Shown here in pieces: positions 26,479 to 34,586 of a stretch of DNA of 64,000 bases. The number at the start of each line of letters is the position of its first letter. Position 1 is the first letter of the stretch. Both the position numbers and the translations under genes were made by a program. The stretch is from Synechococcus sp. NOUM97013 (GTDB lineage Bacteria; Cyanobacteriota; Cyanobacteriia; PCC-6307; Cyanobiaceae), in the NCBI RefSeq assembly GCF_014279815.1, contig NZ_CP047941.1, positions 1,488,001 through 1,552,000 of the forward strand, given 5' to 3'. The notes under the pieces are model-generated. The model did no database searches. It was not told the origin of the DNA and was given only the letters and a program-made list of their open reading frames with translations.

Positions 26479-26739
26479 TCACCAGACAGGCTCAACCACG
26501 GACCAACCGTTGCGAACCAGCTGCTTCCAGAGCGCAACAGCGTCTTCGTAGCGCATCTGCCGCCGCGATTTCAGCAGAGCGGGTTCTCCGTCAGCCATTC
26601 CCCTGCCGTGATCAACGAACACCCTGACATCACGAATCCAGCTGTCGGGATCCTTGTGAAAGCGCACGGCCCAGAAGCACTGAGGGTCTTGAAGCCAACC
26701 GTCCATCGCTTTCGAAGAAGTACAAATGTACTTATACAT
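26479..26739 (-). CDS. DUF1651 family protein
   Basis: The C-terminal 70 residues (MDGWLQDPQCFWAVRFHKDP, VFVDHGRGMADGEPALLKSR, RQMRYEDAVALWKQLVRNGW) are the DUF1651 signature, a family largely confined to marine picocyanobacteria. ATG 26739 is used; a GTG at 26769 would add ten residues. Function unknown. Confidence 0.82.
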   Translation of the reverse strand: MYKYICTSSKAMDGWLQDPQCFWAVRFHKDPDSWIRDVRVFVDHGRGMADGEPALLKSRRQMRYEDAVALWKQLVRNGWSVVEPVW

Positions 26740-26794
26740 CTGATCGAGGTGCGCTGCAGCTGCTACCACCAGAGCAGTGAACGATCACGGTGCC

Positions 26795-27763
26795 ATGACT
26801 GCGCAGACCAAGATCGCACTCGAGGAGCACTTCTCGATCCAGGAGCTTCTGCCCACACCAGCAGAACTGGAGTTCTTCGATCCTCAGGTGCTGAACCGGA
26901 TTGAACCCTTGCTGCCCGAGCTGGCTGATCAGCGACTGACGGCCATGGACCGAGCGGGGATCGAGATCGCCGTTCTCTCCCAGACCGCACCCGGGATTCA
27001 GACGGTCGCCAGCTCCAGTGAAGCCTCAGTGCTGGCCAGACGAGCTAACGACGCACTGCAGGCGGCGATTCAACAGCAACCACGACGCTTCCGAGGCTTT
27101 GCAGCATTGAACCTGCAGGATGTGGAGACAGCCTGCGCTGAGCTGAAGCGCTGCGTCACTGAGTTGGGATTTGTCGGCGCCCTCATCAATGGCAGCAGCC
27201 ATGGCGACTATCTCGACCACCCCCGCCTAGAGCCGCTCTGGTCAACGCTCGAAGAACTTGCAGTGCCGCTCTATCTGCACCCTGGACTTCCCACCAACCA
27301 ACCCGCCTCGATGGTGAGAGAACTGGACGGAGCCACCTGGGGCTGGTCATTCGACACCGCCACCCATGCACTGCGCTTGATCGTGAAAGGGGTGTGCGAC
27401 AAACATCCAAAGGCCAGGGTGATCCTGGGACACATGGGTGAAAACCTGCCCTTCTACCTCTGGAGATTGGACAGTCGCTATGCAACCACGCGCTATCGCC
27501 AGGCCATCAGCAGTTCACCCAGCGAGATCTTCCGGCGACACTTTTTCATCACCACCTCAGGCGTCTGCGATGACGCAGCTCTGCAGTGTTCGATCGACAC
27601 ACTTGGCGCTGATCGAATCATGTTCTCAACGGATTACCCCTACGAAGACATCGCGCTAGCAGGCCGCTGGATCGATCAAGCACCGATTGATCCCCTAACA
27701 AAAACCATGATCTGTCGAACAACAGCGCAGACATTGCTGCGCATCACTCCTGATCAGGATTGA
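26795..27763 (+). CDS. Amidohydrolase family protein (gamma-resorcylate decarboxylase-like)
   Basis: The protein begins KIALEEHF as in ACMSD/gamma-resorcylate decarboxylase-type amidohydrolases. Metal-site residues are visible in VPLYLHPGLP, VILGHMGENLPFYLWRLDSRY and MFSTDYPYED. These enzymes are non-oxidative decarboxylases or hydrolases of aromatic or related acids. ATG 26795 is preferred; an upstream codon at 26777 is in frame. It overlaps the small minus gene at its 3' end by 20 nt. Confidence 0.85.
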   Translation: MTAQTKIALEEHFSIQELLPTPAELEFFDPQVLNRIEPLLPELADQRLTAMDRAGIEIAVLSQTAPGIQTVASSSEASVLARRANDALQAAIQQQPRRFRGFAALNLQDVETACAELKRCVTELGFVGALINGSSHGDYLDHPRLEPLWSTLEELAVPLYLHPGLPTNQPASMVRELDGATWGWSFDTATHALRLIVKGVCDKHPKARVILGHMGENLPFYLWRLDSRYATTRYRQAISSSPSEIFRRHFFITTSGVCDDAALQCSIDTLGADRIMFSTDYPYEDIALAGRWIDQAPIDPLTKTMICRTTAQTLLRITPDQD

Positions 27764-27917
27764 GGCCAAGCTGCTGCAATCGATCAAACAGATCAGGGTC
27801 GGCCACGATGACCCTGCGACTGCCATCTTCAGCCATGTAGGTCAGCCTCCCATTGGCATCCAGCGTCAACGCGGTCATCGGCGTGATCGGCTCGGGATCA
27901 ACCATGGGGGCTTTCAT
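27744..27917 (-). CDS. Hypothetical small protein (57 aa)
   Basis: MKAPMVDPEPITPMTALTLD, then a two-strand hairpin GRLTYMAEDGSRRVIVADPDLFDRLQQLG. It is protein-like with an acidic end and convergent with the amidohydrolase (20-nt overlap). It lies 79 nt downstream of the linker gene on the same strand. Not recognised. Confidence 0.5.
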   Translation of the reverse strand: MKAPMVDPEPITPMTALTLDANGRLTYMAEDGSRRVIVADPDLFDRLQQLGLNPDQE

Positions 27918-27996
27918 GAAACAACAACGTTGCACCAGCGAGGCCACCAGACCAGGTTGAAACAACCTGCGCTGATGGCCTCGCAACTCCGATGGA

Positions 27997-28856
27997 TCAA
28001 GAGCGGTAGAGGAACTTGCCACCGTACATACGGCGATAGGCAGCATTACCGGCGTTCTTGACAGCCTTGGTGTAGCAGAAGCCACCACCATCAACGGAAC
28101 CGGGAGCAACGTTGAAGATGCTGAGATCCTTGTTCAGACGTCTGATCAGCATGCTGCCGGAATACATGATGTTTTCGGAGCTGCCGTTCGCGGGCGTGAG
28201 ATCGGCCATGCCAACGAAAGTGGAGCAAGCTGCCCGTGCTTCGGACTTGAAGCCGCGCAGATAAGGCACGGTGTCGGTACCAAAGGTTTCGAGATATTCC
28301 TCGGAATGAACAATGCTGTCGACGAAGGCATCAAAGCCCTGGCCAGCAATGATCTGAATGGCTGCGCTGATCTCGGCCTGACTAATCGGAGGACGACCCA
28401 GCAGATGCTTCATCGTCAGCTCAACGCCGCGGATCGGCGAAACGGCATGGAAGAACTTTTGCTTATAGAGATCTGATTTCACAAGCCCTGCCATGAAATC
28501 ACGAACGCTGATGCGGCCATCACGCAGGAAAGCTTCTTCAGAAGCCAGGCGCTGGTTACCGGTGATTCCGATGTTGCCAAAAACCTGCTTGTAACCAGCA
28601 GTAATCGCGGCTTCAAGAGCACCATTCCCAGTGGCTGCATAGGAGTGGTTGACTGCCGAGAAGGGGCAGACTTCATGCAAACGGGGACCTGCACCAATGC
28701 CCATCGAAGCGCATTGATTTTCTTTAAATTGTGCAGGTGAAGTGGCTGCCTTGCCCTGATTGGAACTGGCACTCTTGGTCGCATCTTTAGAATTTGCATG
28801 CGCAAAAGAGACACGATCTTGATGAGTGAAGTCCCGCTTGTACTTGACAGCAGCCA
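27997..28856 (-). CDS. Phycobilisome rod linker (phycoerythrin-associated type)
   Basis: A pfam00427-type linker domain spans about residues 50-190, including FMAGLVKSDLYKQKFFHAVSPIRGVELTMKHLLGRPP and FDAFVDSIVHSEEYLETFGTDTVPYLRGF. The N-terminal extension has two Cys (QCASMG, HEVCPFS), which in phycoerythrin gamma-type linkers can carry a bilin. Start at 28856 (MAAVKYKRDF). It lies away from a phycobilisome operon. Which phycoerythrin it serves cannot be told from sequence alone. Confidence 0.87.
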
Positions 28857-29016
28857 TGTGGATTAATGAAATAATCGAAATCATGTTATTGCGATCGCGA
28901 CGTCACACAAAAAAACTTATTAATAGTTCAGACGAGCTATGGTCGGCGCTCAATATTAATTCACAGAAACTGATAACAACGTTGTCAGCATCAGCTGTCT
29001 TGGCAATAGCGTCGCA

Positions 29017-29241
29017 CTAAGCGATCCAACGATTGGCATCCATGATCGTTTTGATCAGAAGGCCAAGGCGCTTGAACTCGGCAAAGTTCAGATCCTTCAC
29101 CGCCTGATCCAGACCACTGTCCACCCACTCCCCATCACGCTTCTCGTAGATGGTGAAGTCCTCGTCAAGGGACGCGCGACGAATGCAATAGGTCTTGCCG
29201 TCCTCATGCAGAAAATCAGCTGAGTGCAGTTGCAGTCCCAT
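29017..29241 (-). CDS. Conserved hypothetical protein (74 aa)
   Basis: A 74-residue soluble protein with strand-rich DGKTYCIRRASLDEDFTIYEKRDGEWVDSG followed by a helix (LDQAVKDLNFAEFKRLGLLIKTIMDANRW). It starts 44 nt after the lipoprotein gene in the same direction. Protein-like and probably real, but not assigned. Confidence 0.6.
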   Translation of the reverse strand: MGLQLHSADFLHEDGKTYCIRRASLDEDFTIYEKRDGEWVDSGLDQAVKDLNFAEFKRLGLLIKTIMDANRWIA

Positions 29242-29285
29242 GAACCCCTGGTCCCGAGGAGGTCTGATGCGCTGGAGCGTAAATC

Positions 29286-29753
29286 TCAGCGCTTCAACTC
29301 GAGATCCAGTCGCCTGATCTCAACGGGTCCAGAAAAAACCGGCACTGCAGTGACCTGCAGTTGCTGTGCTTCAGAAACCGGACCATATCCACAACGCATG
29401 CGAGCCAGTTTCCATGCCTCGTCGATGCGACCTTGCACCTGCACCTTTTTGGACATCAAGGTCATCGAAGGCTCGAGTGCATCACAAATGACCTCTGTCG
29501 GCTGCGGCTCACCGGGGCTTTGGATGGACAGTTTGAAGGCCACGGAGGTGCCTTCCACATAACCGAGATCAAGACTGTTCCAGAAGCTCAACTCCCCGCC
29601 CCGAGGCAGGTCCACAATCGCAACCTGGGGGTCCATTGCTTCGGCCGTGAACGAGAAACGCTTCAGCGCTTCACCGCCAGTGCAGGACGTCAGCACAACC
29701 GGGACGACAAAGGCAGCCGCCGCACTGAGAACGCGATGGTGCAGTCGCTCCAT
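29286..29753 (-). CDS. Putative lipoprotein
   Basis: Starts MERLHHRVLSAAAAFVVPVV and has a lipobox LTSC (Cys about 24), so it should be lipid-anchored. The mature part is about 130 residues with beta-strand character and two Cys (ICDAL, RMRCGYG). The ATG at 29753 is chosen since the longer frame to 30017 lacks a signal sequence at its start and covers the tiny ORF element. Function unknown. Confidence 0.65.
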   Translation of the reverse strand: MERLHHRVLSAAAAFVVPVVLTSCTGGEALKRFSFTAEAMDPQVAIVDLPRGGELSFWNSLDLGYVEGTSVAFKLSIQSPGEPQPTEVICDALEPSMTLMSKKVQVQGRIDEAWKLARMRCGYGPVSEAQQLQVTAVPVFSGPVEIRRLDLELKR

Positions 29754-29877
29754 TCCAGAACCAAGCACGCCACTAGCACTTTCAGGGACTCGCACTGAAT
29801 CAGGCAATGCGCCGTCCTGCTCATTGCCATTGCAGGGCTCGAGACCAAAACTGGTTGCATCGAGATCGGAGGCGCTG

Positions 29878-29922
29878 ATGACAGCCGACACTCCACCCAA
29901 CCAGATCGCAGGAGCTTTCTGA
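29878..29922 (+). CDS. Tiny ORF of the MT(A/D)(D/A)TPP family, copy 2
   Basis: A 14-residue peptide MTADTPPNQIAGAF with GGAGG 5 nt upstream. It has the same length and pattern as copy 1, which argues for translation. Divergent from the lipoprotein gene. Confidence 0.5.
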   Translation: MTADTPPNQIAGAF

Positions 29923-30237
29923 CTTTTCGGCCCCCTGCTCCAACAGTTTCCACCCATCCGTGAGGCTGGTCCTTCGACAGGCAAACATCCGGTGCGCCAG
30001 GTCGATCGACACTCCACTGCATCGTCCAGGCAGGGACAAACTGCCGAAGGTGCCCCGGAGCTGCATCAGCCCCACTTCTGGACGTCATGGCCCCAGGGAA
30101 CCACAGCCAGATGCTTCGACCCTTCCTCGACAGATGACGTGACGGGTTGAACCATGCACAAGCGAGCGAGTTAGGCCGTCGTCTCCATCCGGAACGATCG
30201 GCCTCCCAAATCTGAACAATCACGTTCAGGACTCATT

Positions 30238-30281
30238 CCCCAGATCCCTTTCACTCCAGGGGGTCTGGGGTTTGTTTTTTT
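30238..30281 (+). terminator. Rho-independent terminator of element copy 2
   Basis: CCCCAGA (30238-30244) pairs with TCTGGGG (30264-30270), with extra C-G pairs inside, followed by TTTGTTTTTTT. Confidence 0.85.
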
Positions 30282-30600
30282 GAGAATCTGACAGCATTAA
30301 TTGAACAGAGCGAGAGCGATAAGCATTCCAGCGCCACTAGCCCGACGCATGGACAAAAGCCAAGCAGGAGCGGCAAGACCATCGTTCAACACCAACGATC
30401 TAGAAGCGCCAGGCACAATCCCAGCAAGCGTGAAAACAGAAGATAAGAAAGCTCGATCGACACACTCGCAATCAACAGACCCTGTTCACGTCCATTGGCC
30501 TCGCAGGCGAGAACTGATGATTCAAAGAAGGAGACCGGTCCTCTGCATGCAATACGGAACACTTTGAAAGTCAACGATGACTCGACATGTTCAGCCACGC

Positions 30601-30720
30601 ATGAATGCCCCAAACCAGATGATCGTCCCTAAAAAGCTCGACAACACCAACGTCTATCTGGACGAATTGAATCAGCATCAGGACATCGACAAACCACCGG
30701 GTCACCGCGCAAACCCTTAG
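30601..30720 (+). CDS. Possible small protein (39 aa)
   Basis: MNAPNQMIVPKKLDNTNVYL followed by a polar, acidic/His-rich tail. The only reading between the terminator at 30281 and the cyAbrB gene that looks like a protein, but no clear ribosome site is visible. The rest of 30282-30957 holds nothing I can support. Confidence 0.3.
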   Translation: MNAPNQMIVPKKLDNTNVYLDELNQHQDIDKPPGHRANP

Positions 30721-30957
30721 CTCATCTCGAACGAATTCGCGTGCATTCCATCAAGCAGAGCGGATCGACCATGAAAGTGGCGGTCCTGTGGGTGCAGGAC
30801 AACGGGAGAAAGATGGATTGATGCGTTCAGAGAAGGATGATTCAACAAGGATCACGAACCTCAACCCACTGATCACATCAGCTCTAGTCCACATCGTGGG
30901 CATTGACATCGAGGCGTCCTCTTCTTTAATTTCATTTTGATTATTCAAACTTCTCCC

Positions 30958-31332
30958 ATGCTCACTGGTGCTGAACTCCTTGCCAAGGTCAAAGACCTCG
31001 GAGATGTGAGCAAAACCGATATGGCCACGGCGTGTGGCTACGTCTCCAAAAAGAAGGATGGTTCAGATCGCGTGAACTTCACTGCGTTTTACGAGGCCCT
31101 GCTGAACGCCAAAGGTGTTGATCTCGGTGGCGGTTCAGCAGGCGTCGGCAAGGGTGGCCGAAAGTTGTCCTACAAAGCTGTCGTTCAAGGCAACGGCAAC
31201 CTGCTGGTCGGCAAGGCCTATACAGCCATGCTTGATCTGCAGCCCGGCGACGAGTTCACCATCAAACTATCCAAGAAGAAAGGTGTGACCCTGGTGCCGG
31301 TGGGTGCAGAAGACGAAGAAGGGGAAGACTGA
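30958..31332 (+). CDS. cyAbrB family transcriptional regulator
   Basis: A 124-residue cyanobacterial AbrB. The N-terminal part (LTGAELLAKVKDLGDVSKTD, TACGYV) precedes the swapped-hairpin DNA-binding region near the C-terminus (RKLSYKAVVQGNGNLLVGKAYTAMLDLQPGDEFTIKL) and an acidic tail. cyAbrBs are abundant DNA-binding proteins that modulate carbon and nitrogen genes. ATG 30958 is the family start. A terminator follows at once, so the gene is monocistronic. Confidence 0.9.
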   Translation: MLTGAELLAKVKDLGDVSKTDMATACGYVSKKKDGSDRVNFTAFYEALLNAKGVDLGGGSAGVGKGGRKLSYKAVVQGNGNLLVGKAYTAMLDLQPGDEFTIKLSKKKGVTLVPVGAEDEEGED

Positions 31333-31363
31333 TTGCCATCTCCAACGGCAACTGTCGTCCCTG

Positions 31364-31389
31364 AGGCTCTCCAAAGGAGAGCCTTTTTT
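31364..31389 (+). terminator. Rho-independent terminator of cyAbrB
   Basis: AGGCTCTCC (31364-31372) pairs perfectly with GGAGAGCCT (31376-31384) around AAA, followed by six T residues. Confidence 0.9.
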
Positions 31390-31414
31390 GTGCCTTCCCG
31401 CTACAACAAACTGT

Positions 31415-31843
31415 TCAAACACCAGCTGCTCTGAGGACACCCACATCCCCAAGACCCAAAATCCGAATGAACACGGCGCTGAGCACGCTGTAAGCCACGG
31501 CCCCGAGCAGGGCGCTACTGAGACCATTCTTGAGACGGAATCCGTCCACCAGTGATGAAGCAAGAGCGAACAACATCACAGTGATGATCCAGTCGAACAA
31601 CCAACTCACCGGTGCGATCAAGCCACCCAAGCTGGCCACGGCCCAAGGCAAGGCCAGCATCAGTTTCAAGGGAAGAATCAACAAGGTGCCGAGCAGGCCA
31701 ATCACCACAGCCGAGGTCAGTGCAGCCTGAAAACTGGCGAGTTCCACGCCGAGCGGCATCACCGCCACGAGAAGCAAAACAAACGCCCGAACGGGCCACT
31801 GCAGTAACCAGCCGATCAATCCCATCCCCATAGCTTCAAGCAA
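31415..31843 (-). CDS. Phage-holin-family/DUF360-like membrane protein
   Basis: A 142-residue protein with four hydrophobic helices (WPVRAFVLLLVAVMPLGVEL, ALTSAVVIGLLGTLLILPL and two more) in the pattern of the Phage_holin_4_2 family, which is widespread in cyanobacterial chromosomes without any phage context. There are two possible ATG starts 15 nt apart. Function unknown. Confidence 0.75.
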   Translation of the reverse strand: MLEAMGMGLIGWLLQWPVRAFVLLLVAVMPLGVELASFQAALTSAVVIGLLGTLLILPLKLMLALPWAVASLGGLIAPVSWLFDWIITVMLFALASSLVDGFRLKNGLSSALLGAVAYSVLSAVFIRILGLGDVGVLRAAGV

Positions 31844-31943
31844 ACCTCAACTTAGGTGTGATCGAGGGTGAGATCTGCAGATTGACCCGCCTAATGATCT
31901 GCGGACACAAAATGCACGGGTGCGGCCAAACGCTGCCTCGGCC

Positions 31944-32048
31944 TCAACGTTTCAGGACCCGAACCTCACCAACGAGAACTGCCATCAAGACGACTGCAGC
32001 CAAACAAATTCCAAGGATTGTCAAGAGCACGACAACCTCCCTGTTCAT
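31944..32048 (-). CDS. Single-pass membrane microprotein (34 aa)
   Basis: MNREVVVLLTILGICLAAVV, then LMAVLVGEVRVLKR: one long membrane helix with a short polar N-terminus and basic C-terminus. This is the layout of small subunits of membrane complexes. It lies about 100 nt upstream of the holin-family gene on the same strand. Not matched to a known photosynthetic subunit. Confidence 0.5.
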   Translation of the reverse strand: MNREVVVLLTILGICLAAVVLMAVLVGEVRVLKR

Positions 32049-32204
32049 GCTTTCAACCCTAAAAACCGGGTGAAAACACACGAACGATTGCCGGACTTTT
32101 TTAGGAATTGGCTTCACAGGCAGCCAAAGCTGAGCCCGCCGTCAGCAGCATCACTCGCAACGGAATCCCAGCGCTTTCTACGGTCATCGGCGATTGGTCC
32201 AACG

Positions 32205-32825
32205 ATGGCGATGCATGACCCCGGAGCCGCTCTACTGCAACACAACAGCGGCAGTTGGCAGGGATGCTTCATCCGATTGCATGCGGATGGAAAGGAAGTC
32301 GATCGGTTCAACACCACACTCAGTGTGGAAGAGGTGGAAGGGATGATCCAGACGAAGCTCACCTACCTCAACAGCGGCCAACAGCGCTCAATGAATTTTC
32401 TCGAGCTTCCTCACACCATGCAGGTCAGTGCTTGCGGAGGATGGTCACTGGGACCTGGATCCATCACACCGTTCAACTGGGTTGGGGAGCTGTGCGTCGT
32501 GCGCGGTGAAGAGCGACGCAGAATTGTCGTGCGTCATGGCGCCAGCGGACTCGATCAAGTGGTTTATGTGATCGAAGCCAAGGGCTCGACGCTGCTATCA
32601 CCTCCTCGAGACACCGTTCAATGCCAGATGGAGAAACAAGGCGACTGGAGCCTCTGGCGGCCGGAACCCGATGTGGAGTTGCTGCTCGACACAAGACAAC
32701 GCTCCACTGGTGACGCCACGGTCTGCGGCCTTCGCTGGAGCGGGATCGAAGGTGAACAGCGTCAGATCGTTCGGCGATATGACACCAATGGCCTGTTGCA
32801 GCCGCTCACGGACACCTGGCCTTGA
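32205..32825 (+). CDS. DUF3598-like protein
   Basis: The 206 residues from ATG 32205 start with ALLQHNSGSWQGCFIRLHADG, the typical opening of DUF3598 calycin-like proteins, and are strand-rich throughout (SACGGWSLGPGSITPFNW, LCVVRGEERRRIVVRH). Such lipocalin-like barrels are related to bilin-binding proteins in cyanobacteria. The frame is open upstream to 31920, but that part overlaps the microprotein and lacks the conserved pattern. Confidence 0.65.
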   Translation: MAMHDPGAALLQHNSGSWQGCFIRLHADGKEVDRFNTTLSVEEVEGMIQTKLTYLNSGQQRSMNFLELPHTMQVSACGGWSLGPGSITPFNWVGELCVVRGEERRRIVVRHGASGLDQVVYVIEAKGSTLLSPPRDTVQCQMEKQGDWSLWRPEPDVELLLDTRQRSTGDATVCGLRWSGIEGEQRQIVRRYDTNGLLQPLTDTWP

Positions 32826-33093
32826 ACGATTCAGACCTCTTCCACCAAAGCCAACACTGACGAACTGTGAGAAGACAAAAAAAACCCCCGCCAAAGGCAG
32901 GGATTTGAAAACGTCTCTTGGGAGTGTTTCCTTGTTTCCACCCCATGAGGCGTTTTTTCCTCACAACAGAAATATGACAAGGCAACTGTCACAGTGACAG
33001 TCCAAGGCATCCACTTCAGCAACCGGCCAACCGCTGGCAACCTTCAGTCCCCGACAGACAATCCACTGGAGCAACGTTCGTCACCCACACACC

Positions 33094-33456
33094 ATGAGAC
33101 CAACCAGAACCGTCACGCTGGATCTGTCCGCAGATCTGCTGGACACGCTTGAAGCTGGTGCGATCGCCAAGGGGATCAGCCTGAACCAAGCCGTCGAGAC
33201 CGCACTGCGCAACTCTCCTGGCGAAACGCAACCCAGCATCAGCGCAAACGCGCAGGACCGTGGAGCACGTGAGGCACTCACCAAGCTCAAAGAGCGAACC
33301 GCAGCACTCGAAGCACTGACACAGCAGATGACGACGCACATGCGCATGCTTCAAGAGGAGGTTGACGCGCTGAAACGCCCGGATCACCAGTCCACTCAGG
33401 AGCGAATCGCTGAATACCTGCCCACCCACAGCGACGACTTCGCAGCAGGCTTCTGA
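33094..33456 (+). CDS. Putative small DNA-binding/coiled-coil protein
   Basis: The N-terminus (RTVTLDLSADLLDTLEAGAIAKGISLNQAVETALR) has the strand-helix-helix pattern of a ribbon-helix-helix domain. It is followed by a coiled coil (ALTKLKERTAALEALTQQMTTHMRMLQEEVDALK). A regulator or scaffold is plausible, by pattern only. 120 aa, monocistronic. Confidence 0.55.
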   Translation: MRPTRTVTLDLSADLLDTLEAGAIAKGISLNQAVETALRNSPGETQPSISANAQDRGAREALTKLKERTAALEALTQQMTTHMRMLQEEVDALKRPDHQSTQERIAEYLPTHSDDFAAGF

Positions 33457-33526
33457 GAGCCAACCAGCGCAGCGTTGCATTCCTTCACAAATACCCTTAA
33501 CATTGCTTTACACGTAGAGGGTTTCC

Positions 33527-33733
33527 ATGAATTCCGCTTCCGAAGCTCAAGCACAGGATCAGTGGTTCCAAGAAGCCGCCGCATCCCAGATCAAGGGTGA
33601 GCGTCTTGTGCGAGCTGAATTGCTCAACGGCAGAGTCGCCATGCTGGGCTTTGTCATTGGTGTTGCCACCGAAGCCATCACTGGTCATGGGATCCTCAGC
33701 CAAATCACTTTCGGCGTCCTTGGATTGAACTGA
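33527..33733 (+). CDS. hli: High-light-inducible protein (Hli/Scp)
   Basis: The chlorophyll-binding helix ERLVRAELLNGRVAMLGFVIGVATEAITG carries the ExxNxR-type motif of LHC-like one-helix proteins. 68 aa. Hlips bind chlorophyll and carotenoid and protect PSII assembly intermediates under stress. AGAGG lies 8 nt before the ATG. The stop overlaps the next ATG by 1 nt, so the two are translationally coupled. Confidence 0.92.
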   Translation: MNSASEAQAQDQWFQEAAASQIKGERLVRAELLNGRVAMLGFVIGVATEAITGHGILSQITFGVLGLN

Positions 33734-33852
33734 TGACGGACTACACCATCTGGATCTACGCGATGCTCGCCTTCGGCGCCGCGATCACAGCCGCTGTGGT
33801 TTACACCTTGTCCAAACCCAGCGACCTGCCTTACCTCAAAAACGACCGCTGA
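33733..33852 (+). CDS. Single-pass membrane microprotein coupled to Hli (39 aa)
   Basis: MTDYTIWIYAMLAFGAAITA, then AVVYTLSKPSDLPYLKNDR: one membrane helix and a short basic tail. TGATG overlap with the hli gene and a shared terminator make a two-gene operon, so a joint role in the thylakoid is likely. No family name known to me. Confidence 0.65.
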   Translation: MTDYTIWIYAMLAFGAAITAAVVYTLSKPSDLPYLKNDR

Positions 33853-33873
33853 CACTGTTCAAGTAATCCTTTC

Positions 33874-33905
33874 AACCCCTCACAACGTCTTGTGGGGTTT
33901 TTTTT
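33874..33905 (+). terminator. Rho-independent terminator of the hli operon
   Basis: AACCCC-T-CACAA pairs with TTGTG-GGGTT around CGTC, followed by eight T residues. Confidence 0.85.
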
Positions 33906-33926
33906 AATGGAATCTAGGATTACTGA

Positions 33927-34133
33927 TCAACCATCTGATTTGTCCTGCCCCATGGCCGCAAGACGCGCATCAGCCCAGCGAGCAAAAAAATAAACGACAA
34001 CAAAGAGGGGCAGGTAGGCCATCCACATCCTCTCGGGGGCAATGCCAGCATTGTTAATCACTGCCAGACCGCCATACCCAACAACGAAATAGATGACAGC
34101 CCGCCTGATGGCGCCCACCTGCTTGGGATTCAT
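33927..34133 (-). CDS. Small membrane protein (68 aa)
   Basis: Two hydrophobic segments (RAVIYFVVGYGGLAVINNAGI and MWMAYLPLFVVVYFFARWAD) and charged ends. Convergent with the hli operon. Looks conserved in style but has no recognised domain. Confidence 0.6.
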   Translation of the reverse strand: MNPKQVGAIRRAVIYFVVGYGGLAVINNAGIAPERMWMAYLPLFVVVYFFARWADARLAAMGQDKSDG

Positions 34134-34325
34134 GGTCTCACTTGCTTTGCATGAAGCCTAAGAACGTATTGACCTTGTCCAGTCATCAGGCCAACCCGTC
34201 CACTAAGCATGATTCCGAGACCGAAGGTATTGATGCTTACCCGCACCAATACAGGGAATGGTCACTTTCGCAACCACAGAACCTGCGTGGCCTGCCAACC
34301 ATGCGGTCAAGAAAGCAACCAACTC

Positions 34326-34514
34326 ATGACCAGCGAACAGGCAATTGAACTGATTGGTGCTGCCGTTGACTACAGCCGTCAACGCAGCAAGCTGCTCAAG
34401 AGTATGGAACGCACATCGGAAGCAGAAGCGATTCGCTCTGAATTTGAAGAATGGTTGAACCCCTCAGGCGAATGCCTTCCTTTGATGCCATGCCCTCGAC
34501 CTGAGGACTGCTGA
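34326..34514 (+). CDS. Hypothetical small protein (62 aa)
   Basis: MTSEQAIELIGAAVDYSRQR, then a helix KLLKSMERTSEAEAIRSEFEEWLN and a Cys-containing tail. The frame stays open to 34209, but the MTSEQ start is the protein-like one. Unknown function. Confidence 0.5.
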   Translation: MTSEQAIELIGAAVDYSRQRSKLLKSMERTSEAEAIRSEFEEWLNPSGECLPLMPCPRPEDC

Positions 34515-34586
34515 AGATCAGGTCGTCCAGAGAACGTTCGCACGATCGCAGTCATCACCTCGACATGATGAAGGTCATGGTGAACC

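Larger units (their letters stand above)
29866..30281 (+). ncRNA. Tiny-ORF element, copy 2 (full length)
   Basis: A ~415-nt unit. It has GGAGG plus a 14-codon ORF, then ~310 nt without a supported gene, and a terminator at 30238-30281. It shares order and spacing with the copy at 52157-52546. Shared blocks are GCCGACACTCCACC (29884-29897), a CCCCTGCTCCA block (29932-29942) and GCGAGCGAGTTAGGCCGT (30162-30179). The distance from ATG to the last block is 284 nt here and about 270 nt in the other copy. Probably one transcript, either a structured RNA or a dual-function mRNA. Confidence 0.5.

Noticed and set aside
30301-30613. Overlapping frames on both strands after the terminator
   Set aside because: Composition looks random and neither has a convincing start.
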